Source: Lentzea pudingi
GTDB lineage: Bacteria; Actinomycetota; Actinomycetes; Mycobacteriales; Pseudonocardiaceae
NCBI RefSeq assembly: GCF_014646255.1
Contig: NZ_BMNC01000001.1
Location: forward strand, 623,366-687,365
Reading direction: 5' to 3'
Length of the DNA: 64,000 nt
A program made the translations under genes and the position numbers. The notes beneath the pieces were generated by a model. The model was not told the DNA's origin. It made no database searches and saw only the letters and a list, made by a program, of their open reading frames with translations. This document shows positions 1-9,385 of this stretch, piece by piece (position 1 is the first letter of the stretch; every line of letters begins with the position of its first letter).

Positions 1-3000
1 GCCGTGGATCGTGATCGGGCGGCCGATGTCGGTCGCGAGCAGCTTGGCGGCCAGCACCTCGGCCTGGCCCAGTTTGGCGTTCTCGGCCTTCTGCTCGGCC
101 TTGTTCTCCCGGGCGTCCTGCTCGAGGTCGGCTGCCGTCGAGGGCTGGTGGTCCGGGTCCTCGATGCTGTTGTCGACCGGCGTGGCGTCGCTGTTCGGGT
201 GCGGCGTCGCGGGGGCGGGCTCGATGATCGAGCTGACCAGGTGGCCGAAGTCCAGGTCGTGCTGCTGGTTGAAGTCCGCGACCTGCTTGACGATCGACGG
301 CTTGGAGGTCCAGCCGGTCTCGACGGCGCCCGCGCGCAGGTCCTCCGCGGACTTGACGTCGGCGGCGTCGATGTTCGGGTCGGCGTCCATCGCGCCGTGC
401 ACGGCGTCGTAGAGGCCGCCCGGCCGCGGGTCACCCGCGAGTGGCAGCGCGCCGTGCTGCAGCATGCTGAACTGGCGCACCGCGTTGCTCTGGTTGGTCG
501 ACATCGCCAGGTTCAGCAAGGACGCCATCTTGTCCTGCTTGACGGCGGGATCGATGCCGATGTGCCCGTGTCCTGGCACGGGCGCGGAGACCGCGGGGCT
601 GGGCTTGTTCTTGTCCTGCGCCCCGAGACGGGTCTCGTCCTTCGACGTCGGGTTCCAGCCGCCGGTGGTCTCGCCGGTCTCCGAGTGGTACGTGACCTGC
701 TGGGCCTCGGCCTGGTCGAACGGCTTCACGTTCTTGTTCGGCTTGTCGTTCTTGCCGTGCACGCCGAACTCGTCGCGGATGTCCGCGACGGAGACGCCGC
801 CCTTGGCCGCGCGGTCCTCGAACATGCGCGACGTCACCGAGGTGAGCGCGGTGTGCGACTGCGGGAGTTTCGCGCCCTTGGACTCGGCGAAGGTGTGCGC
901 GAGCCGGGACAGGTCGGTGCTCACCGCGCCGCTGACGAAGTCGCTGGTGAAGTTCTCACCGCGGTACGGGTTGCTGTTGTTCTTGAGGTCGACCGCGATG
1001 CCGGAGTCGACGTTGCTCTGGTTGAAGATCTTGTCGACCGCGGCGTTGACGGCGGCCTGTGGTGCGTTGGGGAAGTTCGCCGCGAGTTCCGCCCTGATCT
1101 GGGCGGCCTGCTGGTTGACGCGGGCGATCGAGTTGTCGATCGACTCGAGCGTCTTCTGCTGGGACGGGCTCGCGCCGTTCTCCTGGCGCGCGATGTCCGC
1201 TTCCAGCTTCGCCTTGGCGTCTTCGAGCGCCTGCGTCGGGCTCGGCGGCGGCAGCTGGTTCTGGTGGATCTCGACGACCTCGGCACCCGCGAACTCGTTG
1301 ATCGACTCGCTGAGCCCGCCGAACTCGTTGCCCTTCGGGCCGAACTTCACGTCGGGGTCGACGACCGCGACGGTGCCGTCCATGAACAGGTTGGGCTCCG
1401 GCGAGTACGGCAGCATCGGAGCGGAGTCCTTCTGCCGCTCGCGCGCGTCCATGTCGTCGCTGATCGCCTTCTGGAACTTCTCGACGAAGTCAGGGCTGTT
1501 GAGGAAGTCCTCGGTGGCCTTGATCGGCTTGAGCTGTGCGGCCTTCTCCTCGTTGGTGAGGAACTCGTTGTCCTCGATCGCCTTGCGGTCCTTGTCGATG
1601 CGCTTCTGGGTGTCCGCCTTGAGCTGCGCGGGGTCACCGACGCGGTAGCCGCCCGAGTAGAGCAGCGGGCGGGTCGAGCCCTGCGGCGAGTTCATCGACT
1701 CGGCGACGTGGTTGAAGATGTCCTTCGGCGGTGCGCCCTCCGGCGTCTTCACCAGGCGCGAGCCGTTGTCGAAGTCCTGGAACGAGATGTACGGGTGCGC
1801 GCCGTTGCCGTTCATCGCGCCGACCGCGAACTCGTTGGCAGTGCTGTGCATCGTCTCGTTGCGCATGGTGCCGAACGGGAAGTCCCCGTCGAACGTCGTC
1901 AACGGCACCAGGGCGATCGGCTCGGTGCGGCCCGCGTCCGTGAACTTGTCGTTCGCGGTGTTGATGCTGTTCGTGATGTCGGCGTCCGTGCCGGTGGGAC
2001 CGTTGACGCCGATGACGAACACGATGTCCTTGGCGAGCGGGCCGGCGTCCTTGGTGATGGCCTCGATGACCGTGTTGACGTTGGTGTTCGGGTCGTTCAG
2101 CTGCGCGTGGCTGACGATCATGTTGACCACGAAGGCGGGACGCTTGCCGTCCTCGACGCTCTCCTTGAGCTTGGCGAGGTAGTTGTCCTTGGTGGGGACG
2201 TCGAAGCCGCCGTTCGCGAGGTCCCGGAACGCCTGGTTGTAGACGATGTTCTGGTTCGCCATGGCGGTGACCGCGTTGTCGACGGCGGCCTGGGTGTCCA
2301 CGTCGGACGTCGGCTGGTCGACGTCCATCGCGGTGTCCGCGTGGCTGTCCACGTTGGACGGACCGGCGTCGTTGGGGCCCGCGACGTTGTTCGGGTCGAA
2401 CTCCGGCCCGTCGTGCTTCGTCCGCTTCGCACCGGGTTCGGCGTCGGCGTTGTTGTTGCTGTTGTTGTTATCAGCGTTGAGGTCGATGCCGCCGACATCG
2501 CCGAGGTCGCTGTCCTCCGAGTGGGCGCGCTTCACCGGACGGGTGTCGACGTCGGCGTTCGCGTCGATGTCCGGGTTCGGCGAGGACTTGACGTCGGCGC
2601 CGGGCGCCGGAGTGCCGGGTTTCGGCGTCCAGTCGGCGGGCGGCGGCACGGTCGCCGGACCCGCCGGGTTGATCGTGGTGTCGGGCACCGCGACCTGGCT
2701 GTTGGCGGTGTTCTCGATCAGCCACAGGTGCCGCGGGCGGATGCCGGGGTCGGGCAGGTGGACGTCGGCGCCCATGAGGCCGCCGTCGTCCTGGTGCACG
2801 CCCGAGTTCGTGTCGTGCTGCTGGAAGACGCGGCTCGAGTCCTTGTACTCGTCCGGGATTCCCAGGTAGTGCAGGGTTTCGTGCGCGAGGACCTCGGGGC
2901 TCGTGTCCGTGCCCCAGTGGGTCTGGTCCGGGTTCGTGGTCTTGTCGTCGACCTTGATGCTGGTGTGGGCGTCGGCCTTGTTGTCGGTGAACTCGAGGTT

Positions 3001-6000
3001 CAGGTGGAACTGGTCACCGCTGGGCAGCCGGTGCCCCTGGTTGAGGAGGTTGTCGACGCCGTTGGTGGCGTTCTCCTTGACCTGCGCGATCTGCTCGGGC
3101 GTCATGTTCGCGGCAGGGTCGATGTGCACCTTGACGGTGTACTCCTGCACGAAGTTGCCGGGGGTCGTCTCGATGCGGCGCAGGTCGTAGTTGATGAGTC
3201 CTTGGTAGGACTTGATGTTCGACGGCGTGCTGTCGGTGCGGACGTCGTGGACCGTCTGGTTGACGGTGCGGACGTCGGTGTCGTTGCGGCGGTCTGCCCA
3301 GGTGCTGCGGTCGGCCGGGTTGCTCGGGTTGGACCAGTCGGCGGTCTTCGCCGGGTCGTGACGCCACGAGCCGTCGGTGAGGACGTCCTTGCCCTTGTGC
3401 GACTCCGGGGTCGGCGGGGTCATCGCCGGTGGCGCGCCGACCTTCGGCACGTCCTTGCGGGTGCCGTCGGGATTCAGGTTCGACCGCGGTGCGGGCGGTG
3501 CCGGGGGAGCGGGAGGTGCCGGCGGGGCCGCGGGCGGCGGGGTGGCCGGTGCGTCCCTGGTCGGCGCCGGGCCGCTGCCGGTGGTCTGCTGGGTGTTCTG
3601 AGACGGCGCGTCGGTGTCCGCGGACTTGTTCGTGTCGGTGTTCGGCCTGACGTCGGTGCCGGGGTTGACGTCGGTGTTGCCGGGCGCCGGGGGTGCGCCG
3701 CGGGTGCCGTCCGTGGTGGTGTCGGTGTCGGGGTTGGACCGGGCGTCGAAGAAGGCGTCGGTGTCGGTATCGGAGTCGGAGTCGACGTCGCTGTTGGTGC
3801 CGGGGTTGGACTGGGCGTCCACGAAGGCGTCAACGTCGCTGTCGCTGTCGGTCGCGTTGCCGGGTGCGGCCGTGTCGGTGTCGGTGCCGAAGAGGCCGCC
3901 GCTGATGTCGGGTCCGTCGGACTCGGCGTCGCTGTCGGTGTCGGTGCCGAAGAGGCCGCCGCTGATGTCGGGTCCGTCGGACTCGGCATCGCTGTCGGTG
4001 TCGGTGCCGAAGAGGCCGCCGCTGATGTCGGGTCCGTCGGACTCGGCATCGCTGTCGGCGTTGGTCTCGGTGTTGGTGCTGGTGTTGGTGTTGGTCTCGG
4101 GGTTCGTGACGGCGGGCGGAGCCGTCGAGGCAGGGGCCGGCCCGGCCGGTGACGTGGAGTCCACCGTCGTCGACTGGCTCGGCACCTCGGTGGACGGCGC
4201 CGGCTGTGCCGGGGGAGCCGGCTGCGGCGGGTCCAGCCGCAGGGTCAGAGCCTGGAGAACCTGGTTGTTCTGCGGTGCGCGAGCGTCCTCGAACACCTGG
4301 GAGAAGTACTGGCTTTCGGGACTGTCCTTCTGCGAGAGGTTCTTCAGCAGGTCAGCGATCTGGGCAACGTCGTTTCGACCCGAGTCCGGAACCTCGGGAT
4401 CGACCGGATCGCCCGGCGTGTTGCTCGGGGCGTTGTCGAACAGCTTGTTCTGGAGGTCCGGTTTCTGCGACTCGAGCAGACCGATGATCTGGTCCAGCTG
4501 ATCCTTGGTGAGATCGACCGTGTTGGAGTCGTCGAGGAACTTCGGCGACAGCGGCTTGCCGTCGATGACGCTGCTGATCTCCTTGACCGTGGCGTCGGGA
4601 AGTCCGGAAAGGATGTTCGTGACCTCCGCGCCCTTGCCCGGGATCGCGGGCGCGAGCATGGTGGCGACCTGGGACACGGTGCTGGCTGCCTCGTCGGGGT
4701 CGCGGTTCGGCGACTCCACGAAGTCCCGGAGCGCCGAGAAGGTCTCGGTGGCGGCGGTCAGGTTGATCGCCTGCTTCACATCCGGGTTGTTCTTGGCAGC
4801 TTCGATCCACGCGGTGTCCGCCCGCAGACCGTCGCTCACGTTGTTCAGGTTCGTCGTGGCGACGTCGCCGCCGGGGACGTCCGGATAAGGGGTCTTGTTG
4901 GTGAGAACGGAGATGTTCGGCCGTTCGACGAGGTGCGCGAGGTTCGTGGAGTTCGCGCCCTCGTTGATCGCGGGCAGGGTGCCGAGCTGGAAGACCTGCT
5001 GGAACACCGCCTGGGGCATGGACCCGGTGTTCACCACCAGGACGTCGCCCTGCTTCAGGTCGTTGATCTGCTGGTCCAGGTCGGGTGAGGTGATGTCCGC
5101 GCGCTTCAGCCAGTCGGCCTTGAGCTCCGGTACGAACCAGACCGGCGACGGAGTGATCTCCATCATGATCGCGGGCTTCTGGTCCAGGGAGTGCAGAGCC
5201 ATCGCGAGGTGGTTGGACACGCCGGGACGGTTCACGAGGTCGACGGCCCCGAGGCCGTAGACCGGCATCATGTCGGCCTTGTCGTTGATCACCGCGTCGG
5301 CGACCTTCTTGATGCCGTCCGCCTTCGCGGGGTTGGCGGGCATCTCCTGGTCGATGAGGTCGGCCAGTGCCTGCGGATCGGTGATCTTCGGAACGTCGTA
5401 GACGTACCTGGCGTCAGGACTGATGTGCGCGTCCAGATCGATGATCTGGACGTCGCTGCCGGGGGAGTCGCGCTTGATGAGGAGCCGCTTGCTGCCATCC
5501 CAGGCGTAAGGCTTGAGGACGAGAGCTTCGTTCACGTTGTTCTTGTCGAGGTAGTTGGTGGCGGTGTCCGTGTCGTGCGCGTTGAGCGAGTCGTCGCCTG
5601 CCGACAGCAGCAACGTGTTGCTCTCGTCGGGGTGGTTCGGCGTGCTGCTGACCTCGACCGGCTGCAGGTCCGGCGTGATCAGGAGTTCCATCTTCTTCGC
5701 GGACTCCGGATCAGTGACAAAGGTGATCTTGTCCTGGTAGCCGCCGTCGCGCAGAGCCTTCACCAGCGTTGTCGCGGCGGCCTGGTGGCCGAGCCCCGCC
5801 GCGTTGTCCACCGCGACGACGACATTGTCGACGTCCGCCAGCAGGTCGTTCACCGTCGGAGCGGCATCGGAGGTCGTGGCCTCCTGCTGGGCATCGGTGG
5901 ACGAGTTGGAGTCGGAAGCACGTCCCGCGTCCGTGTTGGGACCGGGGTTCGGTCCGGCGGCCACGGGCGGCAGCACGACCAGGTCGGGCGTGGGGTTGGC

Positions 6001-9000
6001 CGTCGTGTTCGGGTTCGGCGCCGCGCCGGTGGGCGGCGGGGGCGACGGCCGCGTCTGGACGGGCGGCGCGTCGGTGTTGGGGCGGTTGACCGGCGCGTCG
6101 ACCTGCGGCGCCGGACGCGTCTGCACTGGCGGTGCGTCGGCACGCGGCGGTGCGTCGGCACGCGGCGGCTGCGCGGATGGCGTGGTGTCCGGACGCGGCG
6201 GCGGCGTGTTCGTCGGCGGGACGTTCGCCTCAGGCCGCGGAGACGGCGCGTTGGCGGGCGGCGTCGCGGTGTTCGGCGATGGGGTGCTGGCGGGTGGGGT
6301 GTTGGCGGGTGGGGTGTTGACCGGCGGCGCGCTCGGGGTGTTGACCGGTGGGGTGTTGACCGGCGGCGCGCTCGGGGTGTTGACCGGTGGGGTGTTGACC
6401 GGCGGCGCGCTCGGGGTGTTGACCGGTGGGGTGTTGACCGGCGGCACGTTGGCGGGCGGCGCGGGACGCGTCTGCACGGGCGGCGCGTCGGCACGCGGCG
6501 GCTGCGCGGACGGCGTCGTCGTCTCCGGACGGGGGGACGGCGTGTTCGCCGGCGGAGTGTTCGCCGGGGGCGCGTTCGTCGCCGGGTTCGGCGAAGGAGC
6601 GTTGGTCGAGGGTGTGTTGGTCGCCGGGTTCGGCGAAGGAGCGTTGGCCGGCGGGGTGTTGACGTTCGGCGTGGGCGAGGGCGTGTTGACCGGCGGCACG
6701 TTGGCGGGCGGCGCGGGACGCGTCTGCGCGGGCGGTGCGTCGGCACGCGGCGGCTGCGCAGACGGCGTCGTGTCCTGGCGCGGCGATGGCGCGTTCGTGT
6801 TCGGCGCGGGCGACGGGGTGTTCGTGTTCGGCGCGGGCGACGACACCGGCGGCGCGGCCGGAGCCGGCCGCGACTGAGCCGGCGGGGTCTGCGCAGGCGA
6901 GGTCTGCGCCGGCGAGGTCTGGGACGGCGGCACGTTCGACGAGGGAGGCGGCGTCGACGCCGGTGGCGTGGCCGGCCGGTTCTGAACAGGCGGCGCGGCG
7001 TTGGTGTTCGGCGCGGGTGCCGGGGAAGAGACCGGTGGCGTGCCAGGGCGGTTCTGGGTGGGCGGTGCGGTGTTCGGCGAGGTCGCCGGAGGTGCGGTCG
7101 CCGCGGGCGGGGACAGCGGCGTCGGCTTCGGGGCCGGGGGTGGCGTCGAGGGCGACGACTGCGGTGGCGCCTTGGTGATGGTGCTGTCGGGTGTGGGGGG
7201 CTTGGGCGCGTCGAACACGCCCTTCGCGCCGCCGCCGGCGGGGGTGAACTTGCTGCCGCCGCGCTCGGTGCCACCGGCGGTGGGGCTCGCGCCGCCGGCG
7301 GGTGCCATGGGCGGGGCCATGCCGGCCGCCGCCGAGGACGGAGGCGTCACGCTGGGCGCCCCGCCGGCCCGCGGGCCTGCGCTCTGGGGCGGGGTGGCGA
7401 CGGCGCTCTGCGAACCGGGGGCCGCCGGGCCGCCGGGGTTGCCGGGGCCGTTGTAACCGGGCGCGGTCGGGGTGAAGGGCGCGGGGCCCTTGGCGCCGCC
7501 GCCGGGCGACGAGGAGCCGGGGGTCGCGCCACCGGCGGGCGGGGTCGCGCCACCGGCCGGCGGAGTGCTGCCGGGGGACGGAGTGCTGCCAGGGGACGGG
7601 GTGCCGGGGGACGGAGTGCCGCCGACGCCCGGCTTCGGGGCCGGGGGCGGGGTGGAGGGCGAGGACTGCGGTGGCGCCTTGGTGATGGTGCTGTCGGGTG
7701 TGGGGGGCTTGGGCGCGTCGAACACGCCCTTCGCGCCGCCGCCGGCGGGGGTGAACTTGCTGCCGCCGCGTTCGCCGCCGGCCGCGCCGGGGTTCGCGCC
7801 GCCCATCGGCGGGGCCATGCCGGGAGGTGCCGCGGGAGGCATCGCTCCGCCGCGCGAAGGCGACGTCACGGCGTTCTGCGGGCCGGGAGCGGTCGTGGCG
7901 GGCTTGGTGCCGGCCGTGTTGCCGGGGGTGTTGGTGCCGGGGCCGTTGTAACCGGGGGCCGTCGGCGTGAAGGCCGCGGGGCTCTTGCCACCGCCGCCGG
8001 GAGGCGTCGCGCCACCCTTGCCGCCGCCACCGGGAGGCGTCGCGCCACCGGGCGTGGTCGGGGTTGCGCCGCCCTTGCCGCCGGGGCCGTTGTAACCGGG
8101 AGCCGTCGGCGTGAAGGCCGCCGGGCCCTTGGCGCCGCCGGTCGCGCCGCCCTTGCCGCCGCCGGTGTTCGCACCGCCGGGGCCGGTGTAGCCGGGAGCG
8201 GTCGGGGTGAAGGCCGCAGGGGCCTTGGGGCCGCCGGTCGCGCCGCCCTTGCCACCGCTGGTGTTGGTGCCGCCGGGGCCGGTGTAGCCAGGGGCGGTCG
8301 GGGTGAAGGCCGCGGGGGCCTTGGGGCCGCCGGTCGGGGCGCCGGGGCCGCCCTTGACGTTCGGGGCCGCGCCGGCGGCAGGGCCGCCGGGGGTCTTGAC
8401 GCCGGACGTCGCGCCGCCCTTGCCGCCCGTGCCACCAGGTCCGGTGTAGCCGGGAGCAGTCGGGGTGAAGGCCGCAGGAGCCTTGGGGCCACCCGCCGGA
8501 GCGCCGGGGCCGCCCTTGACGTTCGGGGTCGCGCCGGCAGCGGGTCCACCGGCGGTCTGGACGCCGGACGTCGCGTTGCTGCCGCCGCCCTTGATGTTCG
8601 GCGCGGCACCGGCGGACGGGCCGCCGGGGGTGTTGGCGCCGGAGGTGACGTTGCTGCCGCCGCCCTTGATGTTCGGCGCGGCACCGGCGGACGGACCGCC
8701 AGGCGTCTTGGCGCCGGGGGTGACGTTGCTGCCGCCGCCCTTGATGTTCGGCGCCGGGCCGGCCGTCGGGCTGTTGGGCGTGTTGACGCCCGAGGTGACG
8801 TTGCTGCCGCCACCCTTGATGGTCGGTGCCGGGCCGGTGTTCGGGCTGTTCGGCGCGGAGTTGCCCGACGTGCCTCGCCCGCCGCCGCGCACGTCCTTCA
8901 CGCCGGTGGTGGGGTCGATCGACTTGATGTTGTTCTGGTTGGTCTGGTCGACCTGCTGCGACGTCTGGACCGTCGCCTTCAGGTTCGACTGGACGTCCGT

Positions 9001-9318
9001 GAACGCCTTGGCGCCGCGGTCGGCCTGGGAGACCGCGTTGTCGTTGGACGCGTTGAGCGCCGGTACCGCGAACAGGCCGATCGGGCCGAGCGCGTTGCCG
9101 CTGAAGTTCAGGCCCCGCAGGCCGGACGAGATGCCGGTCAGCCGGGACCCCAGGTCACCCGCCTTGTTCTGCAACCCCTGCATCGAGGAGTCGTTCATGG
9201 AGTAACCGCTGTTGCCGGTGGGGCCACCACCGCCCGTTCCGCTCGTGGGCGGCGCCGAGGGGGGAGGGTTCGCTCCCGGGTTCGACGACGGGTTCGGGTT
9301 GACGTTCCCCTTGGCCAT
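1..9318 (-). CDS. Giant type VII-associated effector/polymorphic toxin candidate (partial, 3' end outside window)
   Basis: The frame is open from ATG 9318 to the left edge, so at least 3,106 residues are visible; a GGAG lies 11 nt before the ATG. Residues 1-145 are helical and WXG100-like. Residues about 146-1120 are Pro/Gly/Asn/Thr repeats with six copies of FTPTAPGY(N/T)GPG. A globular alpha/beta block follows (about 1150-1560), opening with a Rossmann-like VVVAVDNAAGLGHQAA and later NTGSMPQAVF, loosely GT-B-like. After acidic repeats (1755-1815) comes HETLHYLGIPDEY near residue 2146, an HExxHxxGxxD zinc-protease motif of metzincin type. Near 2480-2520, GTMRNETM and QDFDNGSR resemble a GT-A arginine/DxD pair. 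It is the last visible gene of the PE-PPE-EspG operon, 67 nt after its neighbour. What is seen: repeats, zinc motif and operon position. Secretion by an ESX system and toxicity are inference. The C-terminal, possibly toxic, domain is not visible. Confidence 0.85.
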   Translation of the reverse strand, partial: MAKGNVNPNPSSNPGANPPPSAPPTSGTGGGGPTGNSGYSMNDSSMQGLQNKAGDLGSRLTGISSGLRGLNFSGNALGPIGLFAVPALNASNDNAVSQADRGAKAFTDVQSNLKATVQTSQQVDQTNQNNIKSIDPTTGVKDVRGGGRGTSGNSAPNSPNTGPAPTIKGGGSNVTSGVNTPNSPTAGPAPNIKGGGSNVTPGAKTPGGPSAGAAPNIKGGGSNVTSGANTPGGPSAGAAPNIKGGGSNATSGVQTAGGPAAGATPNVKGGPGAPAGGPKAPAAFTPTAPGYTGPGGTGGKGGATSGVKTPGGPAAGAAPNVKGGPGAPTGGPKAPAAFTPTAPGYTGPGGTNTSGGKGGATGGPKAPAAFTPTAPGYTGPGGANTGGGKGGATGGAKGPAAFTPTAPGYNGPGGKGGATPTTPGGATPPGGGGKGGATPPGGGGKSPAAFTPTAPGYNGPGTNTPGNTAGTKPATTAPGPQNAVTSPSRGGAMPPAAPPGMAPPMGGANPGAAGGERGGSKFTPAGGGAKGVFDAPKPPTPDSTITKAPPQSSPSTPPPAPKPGVGGTPSPGTPSPGSTPSPGSTPPAGGATPPAGGATPGSSSPGGGAKGPAPFTPTAPGYNGPGNPGGPAAPGSQSAVATPPQSAGPRAGGAPSVTPPSSAAAGMAPPMAPAGGASPTAGGTERGGSKFTPAGGGAKGVFDAPKPPTPDSTITKAPPQSSPSTPPPAPKPTPLSPPAATAPPATSPNTAPPTQNRPGTPPVSSPAPAPNTNAAPPVQNRPATPPASTPPPSSNVPPSQTSPAQTSPAQTPPAQSRPAPAAPPVSSPAPNTNTPSPAPNTNAPSPRQDTTPSAQPPRADAPPAQTRPAPPANVPPVNTPSPTPNVNTPPANAPSPNPATNTPSTNAPSPNPATNAPPANTPPANTPSPRPETTTPSAQPPRADAPPVQTRPAPPANVPPVNTPPVNTPSAPPVNTPPVNTPSAPPVNTPPVNTPSAPPVNTPPANTPPASTPSPNTATPPANAPSPRPEANVPPTNTPPPRPDTTPSAQPPRADAPPRADAPPVQTRPAPQVDAPVNRPNTDAPPVQTRPSPPPPTGAAPNPNTTANPTPDLVVLPPVAAGPNPGPNTDAGRASDSNSSTDAQQEATTSDAAPTVNDLLADVDNVVVAVDNAAGLGHQAAATTLVKALRDGGYQDKITFVTDPESAKKMELLITPDLQPVEVSSTPNHPDESNTLLLSAGDDSLNAHDTDTATNYLDKNNVNEALVLKPYAWDGSKRLLIKRDSPGSDVQIIDLDAHISPDARYVYDVPKITDPQALADLIDQEMPANPAKADGIKKVADAVINDKADMMPVYGLGAVDLVNRPGVSNHLAMALHSLDQKPAIMMEITPSPVWFVPELKADWLKRADITSPDLDQQINDLKQGDVLVVNTGSMPQAVFQQVFQLGTLPAINEGANSTNLAHLVERPNISVLTNKTPYPDVPGGDVATTNLNNVSDGLRADTAWIEAAKNNPDVKQAINLTAATETFSALRDFVESPNRDPDEAASTVSQVATMLAPAIPGKGAEVTNILSGLPDATVKEISSVIDGKPLSPKFLDDSNTVDLTKDQLDQIIGLLESQKPDLQNKLFDNAPSNTPGDPVDPEVPDSGRNDVAQIADLLKNLSQKDSPESQYFSQVFEDARAPQNNQVLQALTLRLDPPQPAPPAQPAPSTEVPSQSTTVDSTSPAGPAPASTAPPAVTNPETNTNTSTNTETNADSDAESDGPDISGGLFGTDTDSDAESDGPDISGGLFGTDTDSDAESDGPDISGGLFGTDTDTAAPGNATDSDSDVDAFVDAQSNPGTNSDVDSDSDTDTDAFFDARSNPDTDTTTDGTRGAPPAPGNTDVNPGTDVRPNTDTNKSADTDAPSQNTQQTTGSGPAPTRDAPATPPPAAPPAPPAPPAPPAPRSNLNPDGTRKDVPKVGAPPAMTPPTPESHKGKDVLTDGSWRHDPAKTADWSNPSNPADRSTWADRRNDTDVRTVNQTVHDVRTDSTPSNIKSYQGLINYDLRRIETTPGNFVQEYTVKVHIDPAANMTPEQIAQVKENATNGVDNLLNQGHRLPSGDQFHLNLEFTDNKADAHTSIKVDDKTTNPDQTHWGTDTSPEVLAHETLHYLGIPDEYKDSSRVFQQHDTNSGVHQDDGGLMGADVHLPDPGIRPRHLWLIENTANSQVAVPDTTINPAGPATVPPPADWTPKPGTPAPGADVKSSPNPDIDANADVDTRPVKRAHSEDSDLGDVGGIDLNADNNNSNNNADAEPGAKRTKHDGPEFDPNNVAGPNDAGPSNVDSHADTAMDVDQPTSDVDTQAAVDNAVTAMANQNIVYNQAFRDLANGGFDVPTKDNYLAKLKESVEDGKRPAFVVNMIVSHAQLNDPNTNVNTVIEAITKDAGPLAKDIVFVIGVNGPTGTDADITNSINTANDKFTDAGRTEPIALVPLTTFDGDFPFGTMRNETMHSTANEFAVGAMNGNGAHPYISFQDFDNGSRLVKTPEGAPPKDIFNHVAESMNSPQGSTRPLLYSGGYRVGDPAQLKADTQKRIDKDRKAIEDNEFLTNEEKAAQLKPIKATEDFLNSPDFVEKFQKAISDDMDARERQKDSAPMLPYSPEPNLFMDGTVAVVDPDVKFGPKGNEFGGLSESINEFAGAEVVEIHQNQLPPPSPTQALEDAKAKLEADIARQENGASPSQQKTLESIDNSIARVNQQAAQIRAELAANFPNAPQAAVNAAVDKIFNQSNVDSGIAVDLKNNSNPYRGENFTSDFVSGAVSTDLSRLAHTFAESKGAKLPQSHTALTSVTSRMFEDRAAKGGVSVADIRDEFGVHGKNDKPNKNVKPFDQAEAQQVTYHSETGETTGGWNPTSKDETRLGAQDKNKPSPAVSAPVPGHGHIGIDPAVKQDKMASLLNLAMSTNQSNAVRQFSMLQHGALPLAGDPRPGGLYDAVHGAMDADPNIDAADVKSAEDLRAGAVETGWTSKPSIVKQVADFNQQHDLDFGHLVSSIIEPAPATPHPNSDATPVDNSIEDPDHQPSTAADLEQDARENKAEQKAENAKLGQAEVLAAKLLATDIGRPITIHG
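3873..4052. repeat. Three tandem 60-bp coding repeats
   Basis: Three nearly identical 60-bp units (one g/a change) lie inside the giant effector gene and encode an acidic 20-residue module, DSDAESDGPDISGGLFGTDT, three times. It probably acts as a flexible spacer between the alpha/beta block and the downstream zinc-motif region. Near-identity at third codon positions points to recent tandem duplication. Confidence 0.9.
6314..6430. repeat. Three tandem 39-bp coding repeats
   Basis: Three 39-bp units begin at 6314, 6353 and 6392, with a partial fourth after 6430. Each encodes the 13-residue module NTPPVNTPSAPPV in the proline-rich part of the giant effector. The unit is a multiple of three, so copy-number change would keep the frame. 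Confidence 0.85.
7124..7774. repeat. Pair of about 144-bp direct repeats, offset 507 bp
   Basis: The segment 7124-7267 recurs at 7631-7774 with few differences and an offset of exactly 507 bp (169 codons). Both copies encode ERGGSKFTPAGGGAKGVF followed by a DAPKPPTPDS-type segment in the giant effector. A whole 169-residue module, including one TPTAPGYN motif, appears duplicated in frame. Confidence 0.8.
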
Positions 9319-9385
9319 GAGCGGCGATTCTCCAGAACTGCGTCAGAACGAGGCGGGATCGAGGGATCCCGGCTGTTGGCTGGAC

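Noticed and set aside
6314..8860. CRISPR-like regularly spaced repeats
   Set aside because: The repeats are direct, in frame and coding, vary at silent sites, have no unique spacers of constant length and no cas genes nearby.
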